Below are positions 12,274 to 23,672 of a DNA stretch of 64,000 nt, one piece after another. The stretch comes from Sporodiniella umbellata (lineage: Eukaryota > Mucoromycota > Mucoromycetes > Mucorales > Rhizopodaceae). The stretch lies in the NCBI GenBank assembly GCA_025677835.1, contig JAIXMR010000006.1:372001-436000 (forward strand). The letters run 5' to 3'. Numbering within the stretch: position 1 is the stretch's first letter; every line of letters starts with the position of its first letter. The position numbers and the translations under genes are program-made. The notes under the pieces were generated by a model that saw only the letters and a program-made list of their open reading frames with translations, made no database searches and was not told where the DNA came from.

Positions 12274-14270
12274 TTACATTGGAGGGTTACAATTAGCTTC
12301 GCTTTGTTCTAAAAAGAACTTCAAAGGATCTTTGATTGGGCAAGGTAATGACATTCCTTCTTTCATAAAAGGTATTAACTTAGCTTTTCCTTTGCTTCTG
12401 TTCTTAATCTTGTTCACCATATCATCAACCATATCCTATTTACAAAAGAAAACAAAAGTCTAAAAAAAAAGAAATCAAAAGCAAGATCTATTGGCTTTAC
12501 CTTTATCGACAAAAAAATGGACGCCACACGGGGAATCAGAGAAACATCGTTTTTATTTCTTGGTAAATAAAAACTATCAACGACATGAGAAATATACTGG
12601 CCTTCTTGTTTTAAGGTCATTTGAAATAGGGTACACTCGTGTTCTATGTCCATTAGTAAAAATAAAATAAAAGCAAAACTTCGGTGTTATGATGCTATGT
12701 ATACATATTTATAAATATTACAGGTTACCTTGGATTACCATTCCGTAAACAACTGGATCGATAACATTCAACAAGATCAATTTATTTAGCATTATTTGTA
12801 GCTCCAGGTTGATTTTCACCACGTCATCAGTATCTGGAGTGTAGTCCTTTTTGTCCTTTTTAACTTCCATCACCAAAAGATCAGCGAATTTTCCATGTTG
12901 ATATTCATACGCTAGCTTGTAGTCTGGAATGTAATCAACACAGCCTATAAGTTGTTTTGACATCTTATGCTTCACATATACATCTGATTTGAATATCTCT
13001 TTGGTAAAAAATTCGTAAGAATCATGATCTTGCTCTGTATGGTAATCGTGTAGGATAGTGACATGTTGGTGAAATGAATTGATAATATTATAATAAATCG
13101 TCATCTCAAGATTTTCGTCCCAATACAAACCATGTGTTGTCGCCATATAACGATTTCTTTCATTCTTGTTGGTCCTCAAGTTGTCCATGTTGTTGGTGAT
13201 GATAAGTGCTTCGTTTGGGATTTTTCTTTGTTTAAACAGCTCCAACTCATTCCTGATAAAATCCTCTTCACTTCTACATTTACTAATGAATCCTTGGATA
13301 TTGTCTGAATTTAAAACAAAGATAAACGACAATGCTAAGATTCTTTCGGGAGAGATGGAATACATCATCCTTGCAGCCCTGTAGGATTCGCAGCGGAATT
13401 GAAACATTGTTTCACTTATGTTGGTCCCATTAGGAGATATCCAGCTATTATTATCAGTTATTGACCACCTCTCTTTTTTATCGGCAACAAAGTAATTATA
13501 ATAAGACTGGCATTTGGGGTGTCTCTCCAGACTGTCAAAACTTTCTTGACTATCAGCTACTTCATCTTGGACCGGCTCTTCTTGCTCTCCATGCTTTTCT
13601 TGAACTTCTTGCTCTCCTTTCTCTTCTAACTCTCTCTGCTCTTCATCAATATATCTTACTCTTTGACTAGAGCGGCTAGTCTCGCCCTCATTTTCGGCTC
13701 TTCTTTTTAAGTACTATTTTTGTCAGTTAAAGAAAACTTGAATAAAAAAGGGAAAAAAATAATAGACAACAATAAAAGTGCTAGTCATACCATTCGTTCT
13801 TCAGTTTCTTCTTCTAACACTTGGCCTTGCTCTCTTGCCAATACTAACATCGTTAATCTTGACTGCTTGGCTAGTTCTCTTTCATTTCTTTTCATCTTCT
13901 TCATTAATGCGTTGCGACAATATATCTTCTTCAATTTATTTTCCATTTGTTTATTTTGGTAGAATGTTTTGAGATTTGAACAATAACTTTGAAATAGACC
14001 ATCTTGGCCAGTATACGTGTTACGTTCGTCGGCAAGTTTTCCAAAACTGTCTATCAAAATCATTACAAATTCATCTGCTGATTCAATCCAATCATCATCT
14101 TTGATATTTTTGAAATAAGATTCAATCACTTTCTTGCCATCGCTCCAATCTCTTACTACGTTTAGTAAAAGACCCTCTTCTATATCGTACTTTTGTCGTT
14201 TTTCCGCAGTCAGTGCCAAATTACCCTTCAGTTTATTCAAGGCAGGCTTTTTTGGAATTGTTGTTGCCAT
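12274..14270 (-). CDS. Element-borne protein with PD-(D/E)XK nuclease-like signature
   Basis: The only intact gene inside the TIR element. Four exons (13791-14270, 12729-13713, 12501-12643, 12274-12435) join in phase to 589 aa. Residues about 1-160 are basic to helical, ending in a Lys/Arg/Gln-rich coiled stretch. About 161-250 is acidic and Glu-rich. The C-terminal half is globular. It contains PD (423-424) and a hydrophobic strand ending in E-V-K (443-445, within LLVMEVKK), then a helix with a Gln (466, LELQIMLNKL) and a strand (YGMVIQE). That order resembles PD-(D/E)XK nucleases. I recall similar multicopy orphan proteins from Mucoromycota, but no function is established. It could be the element's mobilising enzyme, a passenger, or a defence-type nuclease. 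The intact frame and introns argue against decay. Confidence 0.7.
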
Positions 14271-14403
14271 CTTCAAAAGGAAATACAAAAGAAATATTTT
14301 AAAATCGCTCCAGCTGAGAAAAAAAAATATGACGCAATATACTCATTTAAAATTATTCTCAATAACAATCTTTTATTCCTTTTTTACTAGCATTAGCTAC
14401 TGA

Positions 14404-15417
14404 CACAGCCTCTGTAATTCTAGCAACCTACTTGCTGTGACCACCACCTTGCCAATCGGTTTGGTCTGGCTTTTACGTACTAGTTTTAGGCGGTCTTATC
14501 CTAAGCATATGTTGGCTTGTTAAACATCCTGATGTGTGTTAGAGGAAGGGCATTCTGGATAGACTAGTGTCAGATTGCTTTCATTAATGGGATTTTTCAT
14601 ATACAGGTATAAATTATAAGTGTTCACATCTAGTTTTTTTCTTATTCTAAAACCTTTTCTTTTTCACTCTCGATGCTTACATGCGAGTTATACGTTTTTT
14701 AGTACTTCACATCCAAGCACAGCCTCTGTAATTCTAGCAACCTACTTGCTGTGACCACCACCTTGCCAATCGGTTTGGTCTGGCTTTTACGTACTAGTTT
14801 TAGGCGGTCTTATCCTAAGCATATGTTGGCTTGTTAAACATCCTGATGTGTGTTAGAGGAAGGGCATTCTGGATAGACCAGTGCTTGGTTTGCCACGACG
14901 GAGTAATTGACACAGCCTCTGTAATTCTAGCAACCTACTTGCTGTGACCACCACCTTGCCAATCGGTTTGGTCTGGCTTTTGCGTACTAGTTTTGGGTAG
15001 TCTTATCCTAAGCATATGTTGGCTTGTTAAACATCCTGATGTGTGTTAGAGGAAGGGCATTCTGGATAGACTAGTGTCAGATTGCTTTCATTAATGGGAT
15101 TTTTCATATACAGGTATAAATTATAAGTGTTCACATCTAGTTTTTTTCTTATTCTAAAACCTTTTCTTTTTCACTCTCGATGCTTACATGCGAGTTATAC
15201 GTTTTTTAGTACTTCACATCCAAGCACAGCCTCTGTAATTCTAGCAACCTACTTGCTGTGACCACCACCTTGCTAATCGGTTTGGTCTGGCTTTTACGTA
15301 CTAGTTTTAGGCGGTCTTATCCTAAGCATATGTTGGCTTGTTAAACATCCTGATGTGTGTTAGAGGAAGGGCATTCTGGATAGACCAGTGCTTGGTTCGT
15401 CCTAGTGAATAAAATAA
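14404..15417. repeat. 507-bp tandem duplication with nested A-B-A modules
   Basis: A module of about 168 bp (A, starting CACAGCCTCTGTAATTCTAG) occurs four times, starting at 14404, 14718, 14911 and 15225. A 146-bp spacer module (B, starting TCAGATTGCTTTC) sits between copies 1-2 and 3-4. The whole A-B-A block repeats with a period of 507 bp. Copies 1 and 3 end GACTAGTG, while 2 and 4 end GACCAGTG, so the large duplication came after the A-B-A arrangement. The block lies between the 5' end of the nuclease-like gene and the right TIR. Confidence 0.9.
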
Positions 15418-15425
15418 ATAGATAT

Positions 15426-15690
15426 ATGACCAAAATACTTCTGAAAAGTGACCAACTGATTGTTTTTGTTGACCAATTTATTTTCGAACATGTGAATAAA
15501 TGGTTTTCTTTTCTTGGATTAAACTGCTTTGAAAAAATACCTCGAATTCTTTTTCAATTGACAGCGGAAGCACTGTGTTTCTTATGAATCGTTTTTTTTT
15601 TTCTGGTGTGATGGCCAAGAAATTTGCTCCATCTCACAAAAAATTGAAATTTATTTACAAAATCTTGGATTTTAAACGCAAATCACTGTA
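15426..15690 (-). repeat. Right terminal inverted repeat
   Basis: 265 bp, the reverse complement of the left repeat with a few differences, ending CGCAAATCACTGTA. The adjoining sequence CATATGCCCA has no counterpart beyond the left end, which fixes the element boundary at the TA. Confidence 0.9.
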
Positions 15691-17887
15691 CATATGCCCA
15701 CATTTATAGATCAAGCATTGACATCCTTTTCAAACAGTAGGGCACTGTGCAACGAGACTTTAAAAGCCTGCTTTTCATTGGATTGAAATCATGAAGTCCT
15801 ATTTATAGAGTTATTTCTTGGTTTTTTATAGTCATTGATGATTTTAAAAAGGTATGTTTGGCCTTCTCTACACACCTTTGCATATATATATCTAACTTGG
15901 TACAGAAACGGTTTGTTTTCTATATCGGCACAATACTCTAGACAAAAGCAAGTAATACGTATGGTAACCGCGAAGCATTTTGTCCGTATGACCCTCCCAT
16001 TCTAGTTTTACAGAAAGCTTAATGCTCAGCTCTCAGATCCCAGTTCGAAAAAGGCTTTTTTTATATTTTTTGTGTTTATTACCACTCTGAACCCGCATGT
16101 TTGTCGAGGTTTAGGCCAAACTGTAGGTGTTTGATATCATTGGCCAGAATAGGCTCAGCAGAGTATGGAAATGCAACCATCTGCACCTTGAGTAGTTCAA
16201 CTGGTATGTCTAAAAAATGTTATGACTGATGAGGTTCTTTACAGAATATTGGAAGCATGCTGCTCAAAGGTAAATTAAACGAATCAGTGGTCGCAATACA
16301 AGTAGTCTTAACCGCTTTTACGAAAAGCTTTGTCAAACAGTGTAGATAGATGCTTACAAACCGCGGAGGGAGATTTAGATTTTTTAAAGCAGCTTGAACA
16401 CAAGCATCCTATTAGCTTCTACTCAAGTTACACTGAATCGTCCTTTTTTTTTTTTTTTTTTCTGGGAGATACTCGAATTGTTTCACTCACTGATGTTGTG
16501 GCTGCCTACCAAAGAAACCCAACATACCTTTGGTATACATTTGGTATCGAACTATGATAACATTATTAGATCGGCAAGAAGTGATGGTACAAATGTATTT
16601 CCAAACTTGCCTTCCAGACTTGGAACCTTGCTATTCAAGGGATGCCTTTTTTTTTTTTTCGTTTGCTTGTTTCTACCCCTTATTATATGCTGGCCATTGG
16701 GTAAAAAGAAGGCTGTTGTCTTAGCATACTACGGCTTTTTATATGCGTGTGTTACGTATTGTAAATTGGTTACCAAACTCAAGTCTCTGTTGGAGCACAT
16801 ATTTTTTTCTGGCTTTTTTTTGGGACCTCGATGCACAGGTATGAAGAATTGAAAATACAACCCTCCTACGAGGTCACGTTAGATTTGTTGTATTCGTACG
16901 CATTCTGTCTCTTGACGTAGACTCGGACAAACGGTCGTTGAATTCTGTGCCTATTGAAAGGCAAATAAGAAGCACAGGTGTCACAGATATTGGTTACAAA
17001 GGGAAAAGAAACGTTGATGTAAACTTTTGCAAAGCGTATCTATAACGATGAATCGTTGAAACAACTCTCAATCCAAACCGGCTCTTGCCTTCGGTAAGAT
17101 GTTTGATAATTCACAACATTATGATATGATGAGAAATGCAAGCTGCACTCAAATATCGTAATCTACCATTCATATCTATCGAAATATCAAATTCTTTTTA
17201 TATTACAGTGAGAAAACAATATGGCGTAGTAAGTTCGAATGGGAAAAAAGGCAGCATGTGGATTCTAACATATTTCTTTTTTAAGTAGAGAATGATCTAC
17301 AAATATCTTTTTCAAATATATTCCTCGTTAGCTAAAAAGGTGTGTGTGCGGTTAGACCCTTGAAGTGTAACATAAGAAGGTGATTCAACTACGCTTTCTA
17401 GCCTGCTATAGAAAAGCATCTCCTCTAGTAAAGTCTATTTGCGGTCATACGAGGGATTTCAGGGTGACAAAAAAAAAAGCTGAACAAGAAACGTTTGAAG
17501 TAGCACAAGCGGCTCTCAAGATTCTTAAAACAGTCTCCTAATACTTACTGGCTTTTTATGTGCTGTCGTTTCCCTCTTGTACCTTTTCCCAAGTGGTTTT
17601 AATGGCAAGGGAGGCTTCGATACAAAGCATAAAAAAGATGAAACGCGATACTTTATTGGCTTTTAAATATAAATAAATACAGCAAACACTGCAAAAGTTA
17701 GCTAAAGACACCGTAAACAAATAGTTTTTTTTTTTAAGTTGTATCCTTTTTTGTCAAAATAAACAAAGTTTAGCATAAAAATTTTTATTTTTCAAAATAA
17801 ATAAATAGAAACTCCTTCTCTTCTATCGTTTTCTTTTTCTCAACGTTTTTTTTTTTTTTTTTTTTTTTTTTCTTTCTTTGTTTAGAG
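15691..17887. other. 2.2 kb without a supported gene
   Basis: AT-rich sequence between the mobile element and the cap methyltransferase gene. A plus-strand open stretch around 16330-16440 (with CLQTAEGDLDFLKQLEHK) and others to 16850 pass through poly-T tracts. They resemble no family I know and may be gene relics. A poly-T of about 23 (17846-17870) lies directly upstream of the methyltransferase start. Confidence 0.45.
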
Positions 17888-18957
17888 ATGAAAAGAGGTC
17901 GCGAACAAGAAATGGGAGACATGTACACTAATAAAAACCGACAACCTAATCTTGTAGCCCAACATTATAATTCTCGACCTGAGTTGGGAAAGTACAAACG
18001 AAAAGAATCTGCCATTTTTCGATTACGAAGTTTTAACAACTGGGTAAAGAGTGTACTTATTCAACAACATGTCCACAGACGAAGGCAAACTGTATTAGAC
18101 ATGGGTTGTGGAAAAGGGGGTGATCTTCTGAAATGGTCCAAAGCTCGAATACAACATCTTGTAGCAGCCGACATTGCAGAGGTCTCTATGGAGCAAATGC
18201 AAGAACGCTACTATTCTTTGAGAGATCGTCATTTTACAGCCGAGTTTTTTCCAATGGATTGTTATAACGTAGGAAGAAAAAAAAAAAACAAATAATAACG
18301 ATATAATACATATAGGAACTGTTGGAACCAAAGCTGAAGCAGGACACCTGGTTTGATACAGTTTCTATGCAATTCTGTTTGCACTATGCCTTCGAAAACG
18401 AGGAAAAGGCGCGTACAATGCTTGAGAATGTAACTTGTCGATTACGCCCTGGAGGGAGGTTTATTGGAACTTTACCAGACGCCAATTGGATCGTCAAGCG
18501 CGTCAGACAGGAGCCAAAGGGATCGTTTGGTTTCGGAAATTCAATCTATCACATCCAATTTGAAAACGTCCAAGATGACAGCCATGGAAACAAAGTTGGA
18601 TTCACACCTTATGGTTGTAAGTACATGTTTCATCTTGAGGAAGCAGTGGACTGCCCAGAATACCTTGTTCATTGGCCAACATTAGTTAGGTAAGAACAGC
18701 GTAGCCGGGGTTGGGGTTGGGGCTATAGATGGGAAATAAGTTGACCTTTTTTTTTTAATAGGTTGGCAAAAGAATACGGGCTGGTACTAAAGTACATTGA
18801 AAACTTTCACAATTTCTACGTCAACAACTTGAACGAGCCTGAGTTTTCCAAACTACTAGAGCGTATAGGCGTAGTTGGCGGAAATAAGGCAGCCATGAGT
18901 CAAGAGGAATGGGAAGCAGCTGGCATCTATTTGGCTTTTGCATTCGAAAAACAATAA
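17888..18957 (+). CDS. ABD1: mRNA cap guanine-N7 methyltransferase
   Basis: Methylates the guanine cap of nuclear mRNAs at N7 using S-adenosylmethionine. Three exons (17888-18268, 18316-18689, 18762-18957) give 316 aa. Landmarks are [10 protein letters not shown] at the N-terminus, AdoMet motif [70 protein letters not shown] and the C-terminal [11 protein letters not shown]. All are highly conserved in Abd1 and human RNMT. The N-terminal extension seen in yeast Abd1 is nearly absent, so this is close to the minimal catalytic enzyme. The ATG follows a long poly-T tract and TTTAG, so a 5' UTR intron is possible. Confidence 0.95.
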
Positions 18958-19535
18958 CCACTCACATTATCACCGCAAACTCGCTCAATCACTTCACCGT
19001 ATCCATTGCATGAGGAACAGTATAAATACATCGCATTGAAAATCCTATATAAATATGTTCTAAGAAAGAAAACAATTAACCAAACCAAAAAAGAAAAAAG
19101 AAAAAAAAAACAACAGCTAGAAGCTCGCTCATACAAAAACAGTACAAAATGAACAAAAAGCACAAAAATACTCCATAAAGCAATCCTCAAACGCGACTTT
19201 CTTGTTCGTTTCTCTTTTGGTTTAAGAGAAGAAAACAATGGGTAAACAGAAGCCTTTTACGACATAATCAAAACAGCATTAGCGAGGGAAAGGGAAGCCT
19301 TTCTCGCGTCAAAAATACTACTTTTTATTTGAAAAACTAGAATAAAGTCTTTGTTCTCCACTATCTGTTAGGTACGTGTAACCTTAATTGATCCACGAAA
19401 GAGCAAAAGGTCGTTTTGTTGTATGATGTAATCATATTTCCAACCGCTAATTCGGAACAGCTTCAGCTTAATTTTAACTTCTTTTTTTCTTTCTTTTTAT
19501 TACAGCTTTTTTGTTTTTTATTTTTTGCAATCAAA
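18958..19535. other. Intergenic, no gene seen
   Basis: Spacer between two co-directional genes, AT-rich with A-runs near 19084-19110. It holds the 3' end of the methyltransferase gene and the promoter of the lectin-fold gene. Confidence 0.55.
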
Positions 19536-20280
19536 ATGAGTAATTTCCCAACAGGATGGTTCTACATTCAATCAAAATGTTCCCATAAAATGGTTTTGGA
19601 TGTTGTTCAAGATTCACTAAAGGTTATATAACAATAGTAAACCCTCTAACCATAACATATTTTGCTGAACATAAACTTATATTTGTACAGGCAGCAGCTA
19701 AAGTTTTAGTGCTACCAAAGAAGACCAAAGACAACGATAGTCAATTGTGGATGTATGATCATGGATATATTATCAATAAAAACTCGGGGATGGGTAAGGG
19801 CGACAAGAGCAAAAGGAATCTAAAGAGATTGTGAACTGATGAATATATATATATATACACGTATCTTTAGTACTGGATGTACGTGGAGGCATATTGGAAA
19901 GCGATAAAGAGGTAATCCAGTACAGAAGAAAGATGCTTGAGGATGCCCAGAATCAAAGATGGTACTATCGCGAAGATGGCATTATTTATCCTCAAGTGAA
20001 TCCTAATCTTGTGATTGATATCAGAGTATGACTGTCGCGCTTAAAAAAAAAAAGCTAACAGAATATGTTTAATTTTCATCACCAGGGCAATTGGACTAAG
20101 CCAGGAACTGCAGTGTTATTATACGACCGAAAATACTCTGATAATCTAAATCAGCTATGGGATTTAGTGCCATACACCCCATCTCAAGATGGATCAGTTG
20201 TTTTGGATCCTCTAGATACTTCACCAAAAGAGAGTGCTACAGATGAATATGAATTTAGTTCCGCAAGTTATGCGTTATAA
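19536..20280 (+). CDS. Ricin-B-type beta-trefoil (lectin-fold) protein
   Basis: Four exons (19536-19622, 19691-19793, 19871-20025, 20086-20280) give 179 aa. The chain is three beta-trefoil lobes. Each has a carbohydrate-module pattern: W-Y-x-I near the start, repeats of QLW / QRW / QLW, and LDV or IDI strands (MVLDVV, MVLDVRGG, VIDIRGN). This is the ricin-B/CBM13 fold, which usually binds galactose-type sugars. No signal peptide is present (MSNFPTGWFY), so it is probably cytosolic. The C-terminal 35 aa are acidic and unstructured. No catalytic domain is attached, so it is a stand-alone lectin-fold protein, common in fungi. Its ligand is unknown. Confidence 0.82.
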
Positions 20281-20694
20281 GCATAATAAATACAACAAAA
20301 ATACCAAAAAAATCCTATTCTTCAAACGTCCTTAATACATAATACGTGTGGCGCTATTGTTGGTCTATTTATTGGACTATGGCGTTTTTTTTATTTTAAT
20401 TATATGGAGATACTTAACTGATCTTGGATTTAAACTGTATAGATACTCGAAAAATACACGTATAGCGTTTGGGAATATTTTCTTAATAGCGGGTTGTATA
20501 CAGCCATGTACTTTGCATAAAAATGCATTTGTCGTTCTATGGTTTTGCTGTTTTTTGCTTTTGAACATATGCATACTTGGGTATTCATGTATATCAAGTC
20601 GAAAACAAACGACGAGTAAAGGGAGTTACCCCTCAGCTTATTTGAAATATAGCAAGTTGTATGCGATGAACCTTTTATTTATTTTACAGGGTGA
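20281..20694. other. Convergent intergenic region
   Basis: About 410 bp between the stop codons of the lectin-fold gene (+) and the lipase gene (-). It is AT-rich and holds both 3' UTRs. An open frame around 20348-20707 is hydrophobic but has no domain and no promoter of its own. Confidence 0.5.
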
Positions 20695-23672
20695 TCAATC
20701 AAAATAGCCTTTGTTTAATAGGCTGATTGATTTTTCATACATTTTTGGGGAGTGATCCATAAACATCGTTCTTGAAAACATGATTTCCGAAAACCTTGCT
20801 TGTATATCTTTACACTGACTGAAGCGAACAGAGTAGGCTATTTTGTGTTTCAATTTCTGAGTACTTCCATGCGAAGTTTGAGAGCGAGACTGAGAGTGCT
20901 GAGCCAGTTGAGGTATAGACTCTACCAGGTATACATTACTAGGGGGAAAGAGTTTTTCTGCTTTCATATCTGCACGCATTGTCTTGATGAGAGCCCAAAA
21001 CCATTGGTCATTTTCTTCTTGTTCAAGAGTGATTTCATTTGTTTTTTTCTTTTGATAGTGGTTCATCATCCGACTCAGAATCTCATCTGCTACGTGACTT
21101 TCTTCATACAAACTAACGGCAATGTTTTTAAAATCTCGAAGGAGTCCTAAGCTCAGACAGCTGACGATGTCTGACCCATGTACAACACTTGTAACAAGTC
21201 CTTGACCACAGTATTCGCTCAGAGCAAAGGACATTACACATGGCGACCCATAGGTGTAGCAATGCATCGGTCGGCCTGAAGGCAAGCCGGAATGTACGGA
21301 AGTAACAAAACTGTTTTTCTTTTCGCTCCAAAGCACGCTCAACAGGCTAGCAACGCCCGCACCCAACGAATGTCCGCAAACAACGAGACCATACTCCGGA
21401 TGAGCCTCGAGACCCCGTTTGATAGACTCAAATACTTTGCCTTTTTGTACCGCAAGCATCTGGGCTGCCTCTAACATACCAGCATGAGCCATGTATTTCT
21501 TTGGAGGATCATAAGGATCGGAAGGAAGTACGAAATCTTTATAGCCGCATGTTAAATCGGTCAAAACATCACCCAAGCCAAGCGTGCCACGACAAGTGAG
21601 TACAATAGCTCGTGCAAAATGGTCGACGGTCACATAATGAACAAGTGCATGAAGTTTTGTATGGCTAACGGTAGTAAAGATACTACTGTCGGTATAGCTA
21701 GAGAGCAAGATGTCGCTTACAGAAACACCGGTATGATGAGCAAAAGCATGGTGGTTGGGATGATAGGAATTTGGAAGCACTGTAGGAATATCCCCAATAC
21801 CTAAAATACGCATAAAAGATTCGCCATAAGCAGCGCTTGCATATCGAATGAAGTGTGAGATGTTGGTAACGAGATGTTTGCGTGGAAAGTTTCCTGAGTG
21901 GGGTTCTACATCAAGTAAGGATTGACGTGATGAATGAAAGGAGCTGGGTCTTGATGTATAGGTTGTGGTTTTTGTTGTTCTGACCAGGCTTGAAAGCGAT
22001 GTGGTGCTGTGGAAAGAATTTGATCTTTGTAGTCCTCGATTGCTGCTAACCGAGTTGTTGACAGTCGGTGGTGGTCCGGCCACAGGTAGTGAAGGCAAAG
22101 GGGGTATTTCTGATCGTGCCTTTTTCTTTTTATTTGAAAGTGCATCAGCCCCCATTTGAAACAAATTGGACACGCTTTTTTTCCGTTGCAGCATCCATGA
22201 TTTTGTTTTTTTGACTGGTTCATCAGTAACATTAGGGACGGTAGGATCCTGAAGTGGATCTCCATTGTGTGCGTTGGTAGAAAGCGCAGAACGTGTGGTA
22301 GTTGAGGTACTCGCAATCGTAGTTAAAGGACCTTGAAATGTGGGTTCTAAAAGGTTATCTTGGGATACAGTACCATAGGTTTCTTGGCGTTCGACTTTTT
22401 TTCGTGCAAGCGCTTTTGAAACAGAAGCTAACATGATTCTAAAACCGGTTTTCTTCTTAGGCGTTAGATCCCCTGGCCAAGATCCAGGTAACTCTTGATC
22501 GCCTTCAGACTCTTGTGAAGGGTTAACAACAGCCATGAATGCCTCGTTGCCTTCTTCACTTGTTTTCTCTACAATCTGCTTGGCTTGGTGCTGTTCGTTT
22601 CCCTGCAAATCGATAGGCTTGATTCTTGTTGTCTTTGTGGTTGTTCTCTTTATGTTTGTTGTGACTTCGTATACTCTGTAAGGCTCGCCGCGATGGTCAA
22701 AGCGCATACTGACAATATTCTGTTCAGGTTCAGGGGGTACTTCGGCATCTTCATTTTCGGAAGGCTGATTTGACATGATGTTCTCTATTTCGTTAATGAT
22801 ATCCGGATGTATCTCTTTGTTTTCGGATTCGGTAGATGATTTTTCGCTTTTTTCAATCTCTTTCTCTTCCTCTATAACCACACCTTTCCATAAATCGACA
22901 ATTTTCATTTGGTGCAGTGTTCTAGAATGGGTAAAATTCTGTAGAATAGCAAACGAGGTGATCGCTTTTGTCAGCCCTGAGAGAATGGCGGTTTTCCCAT
23001 TTTGGGCTAGTTTGAAATTCGGATCCCGTAGCAGCTCTTTATGTGCAAGCGTAATAATAGATGCAATCGCACGAGAGGATTCATTTGAGCCAAATATCCC
23101 ATCAATCACGCCCACCGATTCTTCTGCAGCCTATTTGATATGTAAGTTCAAGTTTTTTTTTTTATCTATCGATATGTTTACCATGAGTCCTGATTGGATT
23201 GTTTGGGAAGTGAAATGCAAGCCGGATAGTGCAAAAAGCTCTGCAAGTGTAAAGGAGTGGTGGACAATATATATCCCTAAATTCGTATATTTATCTAGCA
23301 CCTGCAAAAAGCCATACCTATGCAGTTTATCAGTACGCTTTAGATCTTTATAAAGCCAGTTTACCTATCAACCGATAGCGACTTATCCTTATCTCCCATC
23401 GTCAGTAGTTTGGGAGAGGCTATGTCATGAAGCTTTTTTGCTGTCGACAGCGCATTTATGATTACATGTCGGGATACCCCAAAAGAAAATGACGTGCTGT
23501 GCTTTATTGACTCCAAAAGTGCTTCTACTAGGAGAGAGGAGCACCTGATAGAGAGGCGAGCCGCCAAAGCTATTGCAGTAATAAGGTTGGCTATGTTTTC
23601 CGGTAATAATGTAGGCGATAAATTGTATAAATTTTTCGGATACGTCGCTAATTGATTATATGACTCTAGCAT
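20695..23672 (-). CDS. Class-3 lipase / diacylglycerol lipase-like protein
   Basis: Serine lipase of the DAG-lipase type, expected to act on membrane di- or monoacylglycerols. Three exons (23365-23672, 23182-23317, 20695-23130) give 959 aa. The N-terminal 160 aa (ALAARLSIRCSS, SFSFGVSRHVI, VLDKYTNLGIYIVHH, AAEESVGVIDGIFG) is a conserved fungal region of these proteins. Then come about 400 residues of acidic and Ser/Thr-rich, probably disordered chain. The alpha/beta-hydrolase part follows, with CRGTLGLGDVLTDL and the nucleophile elbow GHSLGAG (Ser about 736). A second acid box is GSDIVSCLSLG. The chain ends with NVYLVES, which precedes the likely catalytic His region. I start at the ATG at 23670-23672. 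No classic N-terminal transmembrane bundle is seen, unlike animal DAGL. Confidence 0.85.

Larger units (their letters stand above)
11574..15690. mobile_element. 4.1-kb TIR DNA element carrying a nuclease-like gene
   Basis: The element is bounded by inverted repeats of about 266 bp that are almost identical. Its ends read TA-CAATGATTTGCG on the left and CGCAAATCACTG-TA on the right, so a TA dinucleotide flanks a CA(A/G)TG terminus. That is the pattern of Tc1/mariner-type insertions (TA target duplication, CAGTG-like ends). Similarity between the two sides stops exactly at the TA. Inside are one intact spliced gene (12274-14270, minus) and a nested repeat block (14404-15417). No DDE transposase was found, so the element is either mobilised in trans or uses its own unrecognised protein. 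The few mismatches between the repeats suggest recent movement. Confidence 0.85.

Noticed and set aside
16330..16852. Overlapping open frames near 16.3-16.9 kb as a gene
   Set aside because: Frames pass through poly-T tracts, lack domains and cannot be joined by convincing splice sites; kept only as possible relics.
18927..19238. Minus-strand hydrophobic open frame downstream of the cap methyltransferase gene
   Set aside because: It consists of translated A/T-rich 3' flank, has no homology and overlaps the end of the methyltransferase coding exon.
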